This document shows, in pieces, positions 4,930 to 7,842 of a DNA stretch of 7,842 bases. This DNA is from CAXSEF01 sp964236535 (GTDB lineage: Bacteria > Pseudomonadota > Alphaproteobacteria > Acetobacterales > Acetobacteraceae). Below the pieces are notes generated by a model that did no database searches, was not told where the DNA came from, and worked only from the letters and a program-made list of their open reading frames with translations. Positions within the stretch are counted from its first letter, which is position 1, and the number at the start of each line of letters is the position of its first letter. Location of the stretch: contig CAXSEF010000127.1 in NCBI GenBank assembly GCA_964236535.1, forward strand, positions 1 through 7,842, written 5' to 3'. Made by a program: the position numbers and the translations under genes.

Positions 4930-5083
4930 TAGGTCGCGGCCCCCGCTTGGGGGAGACGCCCAGACTTCCTGCCTTGGCGACGGACCATGTCACGGCCTAA
5001 AGATTGTTTGTTATCAACGCAGTATGTGCTTGCGCCTGCGAATAGCGACGGATTAGACTCGTTGCATCAACAGGAGCTGCGCC

Positions 5084-5677
5084 GTGAACATCGAGCTTTT
5101 ACCTGGATTGACGAACGTGATCCGGTTCCCGATCGAGCTTCGGGCGGCGCCGTCGATGGAGGTGTTGTACGAGATCGAGCCGGACAGCCGCGAGGTGTCG
5201 CTGATCGCGGATTCCTACATGCTGGAGCTGCCGGAGCCTGAGCTGTTCGACCTAGTGGACCAGGAGACGGCTCTGCACATCGCGCTGCATGTCCTGCCGC
5301 TGGCCCCGACCGAGCAGAAGGCCGCCCTGGCGGCGCTCCTCGACCCTGTGGTGACGGTAGCTGTCGCGGCGTGCCGTGACGCGGATCGAACCTCGAAGCG
5401 CCTGGTGAAGGCGGAGGCTCTGCTGCTGCGTGCAACGACCGAGGGCGGCTACACGCTTCAGCCGCTGGAGGAGAACGCCAACACGCTGAGCCAGCAGGCG
5501 GCGGAGCTTCTGATCCTGGCGCATCGTCGCTGCGTCGAGGCGCACGGGGTGAACCGGGCGGTCGGGAAGGCACGCCGTGGCGAGACCTGGTCTCCCAACA
5601 ACGCGGCGGAGAACACGGAGTGGCTGATTGCGGCGGGAGAGGCGGACCGGGACAGGCGGGAAGCCCGCAACGCCTGA
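5084..5677 (+). CDS. 197-aa protein of unknown function
   Basis: The gene starts at GTG 5084 with AGGAG seven bases upstream, which fixes the start well. The first 50 residues are beta-rich (NIELLPGLTNVIRFPIELRA, VLYEIEPDSREVSLIAD), followed by a long helical part: FDLVDQETALHIALHVLPLA, QKAALAALLDPVVTVAVAAC, TLSQQAAELLILAHRRCVEA. The C-terminal 40 residues are charged (VGKARRGETWSPNNAAENTE; DRDRREARNA). There is no signal peptide or transmembrane helix, so it is probably cytoplasmic. I recognise no family or catalytic motif. It heads a plus-strand cluster with two membrane-associated proteins and an HU-type protein, directly downstream of the structured region, a position often held by plasmid accessory genes. 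Codons are strongly G/C-ending, supporting real coding. Confidence 0.72.
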   Translation: MNIELLPGLTNVIRFPIELRAAPSMEVLYEIEPDSREVSLIADSYMLELPEPELFDLVDQETALHIALHVLPLAPTEQKAALAALLDPVVTVAVAACRDADRTSKRLVKAEALLLRATTEGGYTLQPLEENANTLSQQAAELLILAHRRCVEAHGVNRAVGKARRGETWSPNNAAENTEWLIAAGEADRDRREARNA

Positions 5678-5707
5678 GGGTGGCGCCATTCGCATCCGGC
5701 ACATCCA

Positions 5708-5732
5708 GGCTGTCCTCGTGCAACGAGGAGCC
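5708..5732 (+). promoter_or_regulatory. hairpin burying the ribosome binding site of the next gene
   Basis: CCTCGT (5714-5719) and ACGAGG (5723-5728) pair around GCA, and the stem extends with GGCT (5708-5711) to AGCC (5729-5732) past a 2-base bulge. The ribosome binding site GAGGAG (5725-5730) is wholly in the 3' arm and the ATG is 5 bases further. This predicts low translation unless the hairpin is opened, for example by ribosomes arriving from upstream or by a ligand or protein. Confidence 0.55.
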
Positions 5733-5737
5733 TTCCG

Positions 5738-6214
5738 ATGCGACGTGTTTTCCTGAGCCTGGCCGTCCCGCTTGCGGCCATGGCGCTGCTGCCGCTGGCC
5801 CACGCCGAGGAGCCGACGCCGCCATCGCCGCCCCTGGCCGCGGAGCGGAGCCTTGCGCCGGAACAGGACATCTTGCCGATGCCGCTGGCACTGCCGGTGG
5901 CGGTGCGCGAAGCGCCCGCCGCGGTGAAGGATGCGATTGCGGCGCTGGCGACGGCATGCGCGGCCTGGCCGAAGCCGGCACCGATGTCGATCGGCAAGGT
6001 GCCGTCGCCGGCGGATGCCGAAACGCTGCCGGAGGACGAGACGTGCGAGATGCTGGCGCAGCCGGGGCGTGCGTTCACCCTGGCGCTGTGGTTCAGCGGC
6101 ATCCTGGGCGGGGCGGCGACGATCGCCGGGCTGGTGGGCTTCTGCTTCCGGCGCATGATGCTGGTGCAGATGTGGACGTGGCGGCCGCGGGCGGCGGCGC
6201 AGCCCTGGCGCTGA
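5738..6214 (+). CDS. exported protein with a C-terminal membrane anchor
   Basis: The 158-aa product starts at ATG 5738, seven bases after GAGGAG. Residues 1-23 (MRRVFLSLAVPLAAMALLPL plus AHA) form a signal peptide with AHA/E cleavage. A proline-rich segment (EEPTPPSPPLAAE) follows, then an acidic and Ala-rich periplasmic part with Cys74 and Cys103, which could form a disulfide. Residues 112-136 (FTLALWFSGILGGAATIAGL onward) are a transmembrane helix and RRM follows, putting a short basic tail in the cytoplasm. It is thus a type-I inner-membrane protein with a periplasmic domain of about 85 residues. No family is recognised. It begins 60 bases after the 197-aa gene and probably shares its transcript, with access to its start controlled by the hairpin at 5708-5732. 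Confidence 0.72.
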   Translation: MRRVFLSLAVPLAAMALLPLAHAEEPTPPSPPLAAERSLAPEQDILPMPLALPVAVREAPAAVKDAIAALATACAAWPKPAPMSIGKVPSPADAETLPEDETCEMLAQPGRAFTLALWFSGILGGAATIAGLVGFCFRRMMLVQMWTWRPRAAAQPWR

Positions 6215-6245
6215 CGGTGGCGAGGGCGAGCGCCTGCCTTGTCCT

Positions 6246-6290
6246 GCGACCCGTTCTGTGGCGGGTTGCGCCGCTTCCGCGGCCCACAGA
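6246..6290 (+). promoter_or_regulatory. structured leader of the HU-type gene
   Basis: GCGACCCG (6246-6253) can pair with CGGGTTGC (6262-6269, one G-U). Separately, TCTGTGG (6255-6261) can pair with CCACAGA (6284-6290), stacked on GCCGC-TTCC-GCGGC (6270-6283). The first and second pairings interlock, so they are alternatives or form a pseudoknot. The ribosome binding site GGAAG (6293-6297) begins three bases after. It could be a terminator for the upstream gene or a control element for the HU-type gene. Confidence 0.4.
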
Positions 6291-6307
6291 CTGGAAGCAC
6301 GATCCCG

Positions 6308-6691
6308 ATGGCACTCAAGAAGCCGGCAGCCAAGACCCCCGCGGCAAAGGCCCCTGTGGCGAAGTCCGCCGCTCCGGCCGCCAAGGCGAAGCCGGCGGCA
6401 CCAGTGCAGGCGACGATCTCGCTCAAGCAGATGGCGGCGGAGCTGGCCGACGCGCACGAGCTGGAGCGCCGCGATGCGGTGGCGCTGCTGGACGGGCTGG
6501 TCGAGACCCTGGTCGCGCATCTCAAGACCGGCGCCAAGCTGCGCCTGGGCGGCCTTGGCATCCTGCAGGTGAAGGACTCTCCGGCGCGCGCGGGGCGCAA
6601 CCCGGCGACGGGCGAAGCGATCCAGATCGCCGCAAAGCGGAAGATCGTGTTCCGCCCGGCAAAGGAACTGAAGGACGCGCTGATCGGCTGA
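6308..6691 (+). CDS. HU/IHF-family DNA-binding protein with basic N-terminal tail
   Basis: The 127-aa product starts at ATG 6308, ten bases after GGAAG. Residues 1-36 are a Lys/Ala/Pro tail (LKKPAAKTPAAKAPVAKSAA) like histone-H1-type extensions. Residues about 37-127 are the HU/IHF fold: ISLKQMAAELADAHELERRD and the following helix give the dimerisation body, LRLGGLGILQVKDSPARAGR matches the conserved G.G.F/I....R..R segment, and GRNPATGEAIQIAAKRKIVF is the DNA-binding beta-arm with the intercalating proline at 99. LKDALIG is the usual C-terminal helix. Canonical HU is about 90 residues, so the extra length is the tail. HU dimers bend DNA and assist replication, recombination and compaction. 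A second-copy HU on an accessory element may coat the element or act at its origin; that role is inference. Confidence 0.93.
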   Translation: MALKKPAAKTPAAKAPVAKSAAPAAKAKPAAPVQATISLKQMAAELADAHELERRDAVALLDGLVETLVAHLKTGAKLRLGGLGILQVKDSPARAGRNPATGEAIQIAAKRKIVFRPAKELKDALIG

Positions 6692-6694
6692 GGC

Positions 6695-6721
6695 GGCCGG
6701 CTCCGGCCTGGCTCCCAGCCA
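6695..6721 (+). terminator. two short hairpins after the HU-type gene
   Basis: GGCCG-GCTC-CGGCC (6695-6708) is followed directly by TGGCT-CCC-AGCCA (6709-6721), starting 4 bases past the stop codon. There is no T-tract. They may terminate or pause transcription or protect the HU mRNA; the next gene begins 25 bases later. Confidence 0.35.
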
Positions 6722-6745
6722 AGCGTGCGAGGGGAGCAGCCGGAC

Positions 6746-7144
6746 ATGCGTGACCTGATCTGGATCGCCACCATCGTCTTCTGGGTGGTGGCGGTGCGGT
6801 TCGCGAGGCGCACCGCGTTCTGGGAGCCACGCGCCGTCGTGGTGGGCGGGGTCGCCTATCTGCCGGACCAGCGCCCGATGGGCTTCATGATCCTGCTGTG
6901 CCTGCTAGGCGGAGTGGTGATCGGAGCGATGCTGCCGACGATGATCCAGGACCGCTTCCCGATGGGGATGGGGCCCTACGCGCCGCCGCTGGACGCCCTG
7001 GGGCGCCTTGCCTCGCTGGTGGGTGGTGTGTGCGGCGCGTATGTGGGCGTCCGGGGCAGCAAGCTGTGGGTGGCGCTCGGGGTGGCCTGTGCCGGCGTCT
7101 ACGGGATCAACGTGGCGCTCGATTACGTGGTCGGGGGGCTCTAG
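6746..7144 (+). CDS. 132-aa polytopic membrane protein
   Basis: ATG 6746 is chosen because GAGGGGAG lies nine bases upstream; an in-frame GTG at 6725 has no such site. Hydrophobic segments are residues 3-19 (LIWIATIVFWVVAVRFA), 46-67 (GFMILLCLLGGVVIGAMLPT onward), 88-102 (LASLVGGVCGAYVGV) and 106-129 (LWVALGVACAGVYGINVALD onward). This gives three or four transmembrane helices with Gly-rich packing motifs (GGVVIG, GGVCGAYVG). RFARR after the first helix suggests a cytoplasmic loop there. The family is not recognised. It is the last gene of the plus cluster, and its TAG stop lies within the convergent terminator hairpin at 7131-7156. Confidence 0.7.
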   Translation: MRDLIWIATIVFWVVAVRFARRTAFWEPRAVVVGGVAYLPDQRPMGFMILLCLLGGVVIGAMLPTMIQDRFPMGMGPYAPPLDALGRLASLVGGVCGAYVGVRGSKLWVALGVACAGVYGINVALDYVVGGL

Positions 7145-7156
7145 GCCGCCCCCCGG
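7131..7156. terminator. stem-loop between convergent genes
   Basis: CGGGGGGC (7132-7139) pairs perfectly with GCCCCCCG (7148-7155) around an 8-base loop; a T-G pair and a further G-C can extend it outward. It contains the stop codon of the membrane-protein gene and lies 18 bases from the end of the nuclease gene on the other strand, so it could end transcription from both sides. No T-tract is present. Confidence 0.45.
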
Positions 7157-7173
7157 CACAGCCGGCAGGCCAG

Positions 7174-7842
7174 TCAGTCGAACAGACCACGCTCGCGCCG
7201 ATGCTGGTCCAGTGCGTAGGGACTGGCCTGGGGCGGCGGCAACGCCATGGCGACGTCCTTGACCGAGGACGGCACTGCCGGGAATGGATCGACGCCCGTC
7301 ATCTGGATCACCACCGCAATGGAGACCATGTCGCAGCTTGGCGACGCGGTGTTGGTGCAGACGTAGGCCCCTGCCCCGCCGGCCCGAGGATCGTAGACCG
7401 CCTTCCAGGTCGAGGACGGCACCAGCACGCCGTCCGACCCGATCGACTTCAGCTCCTCGCCGGCGAACACCGGGCCGGTGACGACATAGAGCTCGCCTTC
7501 CTGGACAGCCAGGTCGCGCACTGCGCTCTCGATGCCTTCCCAGACGCCCCGGTTCAGGGCCGCGGTCTGCGGCACCATGTTGGCGAGCGAGAAGCTCTGC
7601 TGCTGCGCCGCCTCGCCGGGCATGTCGCCGGAGGGCGTCATGTGGCCGCGGTCGTAGCCGGAACGGCGGTAGTCATCGAGCTGTGCCTGATTGGCGAACG
7701 GCACGCGGTCGTCGGGGTGGAACCGCCCCTCGCGCGGCGTGCCGCGGGCAGCCCCCAGGCTGGCCGTGGTGGGCCGCTCGGCCGACTAGAGCGCGCCATG
7801 CGTGACGCCGGAGGCGAGCGCGGCATAGGCGTCGTTGCACAG
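7174..7842 (-). pseudogene. DNA/RNA non-specific endonuclease, interrupted by an amber codon, partial
   Basis: The minus frame entering at 7842 reads LCNDAYAALASGVTHGAL, then TAG at 7788-7786, then SAERPTTASLGAARGTPREG and on without a break to 7174. On both sides of the stop it matches the NUC family (NucA/Serratia type): LC.d.Ya..hSg.T at the start, the FHPD..v segment, DDYRRSGYDRGHMTPSGDMP with the catalytic His of DRGH, and SLANMVPQTAALNRGVW with the metal-binding Asn and the LN..W motif. VVTGPVF follows in the beta core. These enzymes cut single- and double-stranded nucleic acid with Mg2+ and are normally secreted; the signal peptide would lie beyond the edge. The amber replaces a residue usually Tyr or Trp, one base change away. 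Either a recent pseudogene, a sequencing error or suppression explains it. The only restart, GTG 7704, has no ribosome binding site. Confidence 0.85.

Larger units (their letters stand above)
4563..4953. repeat. six hairpins sharing a C-[NCTT]-G loop
   Basis: Six stem-loops have unrelated GC-rich stems but the same loop rule, a 4-base NCTT closed by C-G. They are TACCGTGC-CCTT-GCACGGTA (4563-4582), CGCGCC-GCTT-GGCGCG (4675-4690), GCCGGGCC-ACTT-GGCACGGC (4709-4728, one mismatch), CCCC-GCTT-GGGG (4892-4903), TTCCGCCC-TCTT-GGGCGGAA (4910-4929) and CCCCC-GCTT-GGGGG (4940-4953). All four bases occur at the first loop position and the CTT never changes orientation, so the elements share a strand. 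Hairpins elsewhere in the window have other loops. Confidence 0.7.
4318..5083. other. 0.75-kb structured noncoding region
   Basis: No credible gene lies between the divergent starts at 4317 and 5084. Bases 4400-4560 are less GC-rich than the rest of the window and carry a promoter candidate and an inverted repeat. Bases 4561-4953 are dominated by hairpins and a long inverted repeat. Bases 4954-5083 show no strong element except the AGGAG ribosome binding site of the next gene. Short pyrimidine-rich runs (CTTTCTTGCTTTCTTCCTG, 4829-4847) lie between. The layout resembles a plasmid origin or a structured transcript; neither is proven. Confidence 0.55.

Noticed and set aside
4563..4953. CRISPR array or tandem repeat
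   Set aside because: Stem sequences differ, spacing is irregular (about 12-165 bases) and no constant repeat exists; only loop and fold are shared.
5011..5019. DnaA box (TTATCAACG)
   Set aside because: It departs from TTATNCACA at several positions and is single; not enough to call an origin.
5252..6813. Long minus-strand open frames (422 and 451 aa) opposite the plus cluster
   Set aside because: They run antisense through three genes with good ribosome binding sites, signal peptide and HU motifs, and encode Arg/Ala/Pro/Ser-rich low-complexity sequence typical of shadows in GC-rich DNA.
7174..7704. Independent 176-aa nuclease gene starting at GTG 7704
   Set aside because: No ribosome binding site, and family-like sequence continues upstream in the same frame through the amber codon, so it is the remainder of a longer gene.
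1..7842. tRNA, rRNA, integrase or att sites
   Set aside because: No cloverleaf, conserved ribosomal segment or tyrosine/serine recombinase motif was seen on either strand.

Overview
The window is GC-rich DNA with strong G/C bias at third codon positions. Its family content is an HU/IHF-type DNA-binding protein with a Lys/Ala/Pro tail, a secreted DRGH nuclease, a small HTH repressor and a VirB1-like lytic transglycosylase. This suggests a high-GC proteobacterium, most plausibly an alphaproteobacterium such as an Acetobacteraceae member. The cargo looks accessory, probably a plasmid or integrated conjugative element. Replication initiator, relaxase and core secretion genes are not in view, so the plasmid assignment is inference.

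Layout. (1) 79-1340, plus strand: an exported SH3-like protein and an exported lytic transglycosylase, overlapping by one base (TGATG). They are closed by a hairpin that also sits at the end of a convergent small HTH gene (1365-1607, minus). (2) 1608-1968: a palindrome-rich divergent control region. It holds a perfect 20-bp inverted repeat, an extended -10 promoter candidate overlapping a 15-nt palindrome, and a 16-nt palindrome just before the next gene. (3) 1969-2877, plus: a 302-aa protein that appears to be four winged-helix units in tandem. (4) 2878-3235: a noncoding stretch with a diverged tandem duplication of about 155 bp. (5) 3236-4317, minus: an unidentified 215-aa protein, then two tiny overlapping membrane-protein genes; the last (33 aa, GTG start) is easily missed. 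(6) 4318-5083: a 0.75-kb noncoding region, the most unusual part. It has a less GC-rich promoter/operator island, an inverted repeat with two 65-nt arms, and six hairpins that differ in stem sequence but share a C-[NCTT]-G loop. (7) 5084-7144, plus: an unidentified 197-aa protein, an exported single-anchor membrane protein whose ribosome binding site is buried in a hairpin, an HU-family protein with a structured leader, and a polytopic membrane protein. (8) 7174-7842, minus: a DNA/RNA non-specific endonuclease with intact visible active-site motifs but an in-frame amber codon upstream of them; it runs off the right edge.

How it may fit together. The transglycosylase, SH3 protein and exported nuclease are typical companions of conjugation modules. 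The HTH and winged-helix proteins flank a shared set of operator-like palindromes and may regulate plasmid maintenance or copy control. The 4.3-5.1 kb region has the density of secondary structure expected of an origin (oriV or oriT) or a structured transcript. None of these roles is shown directly by the sequence.
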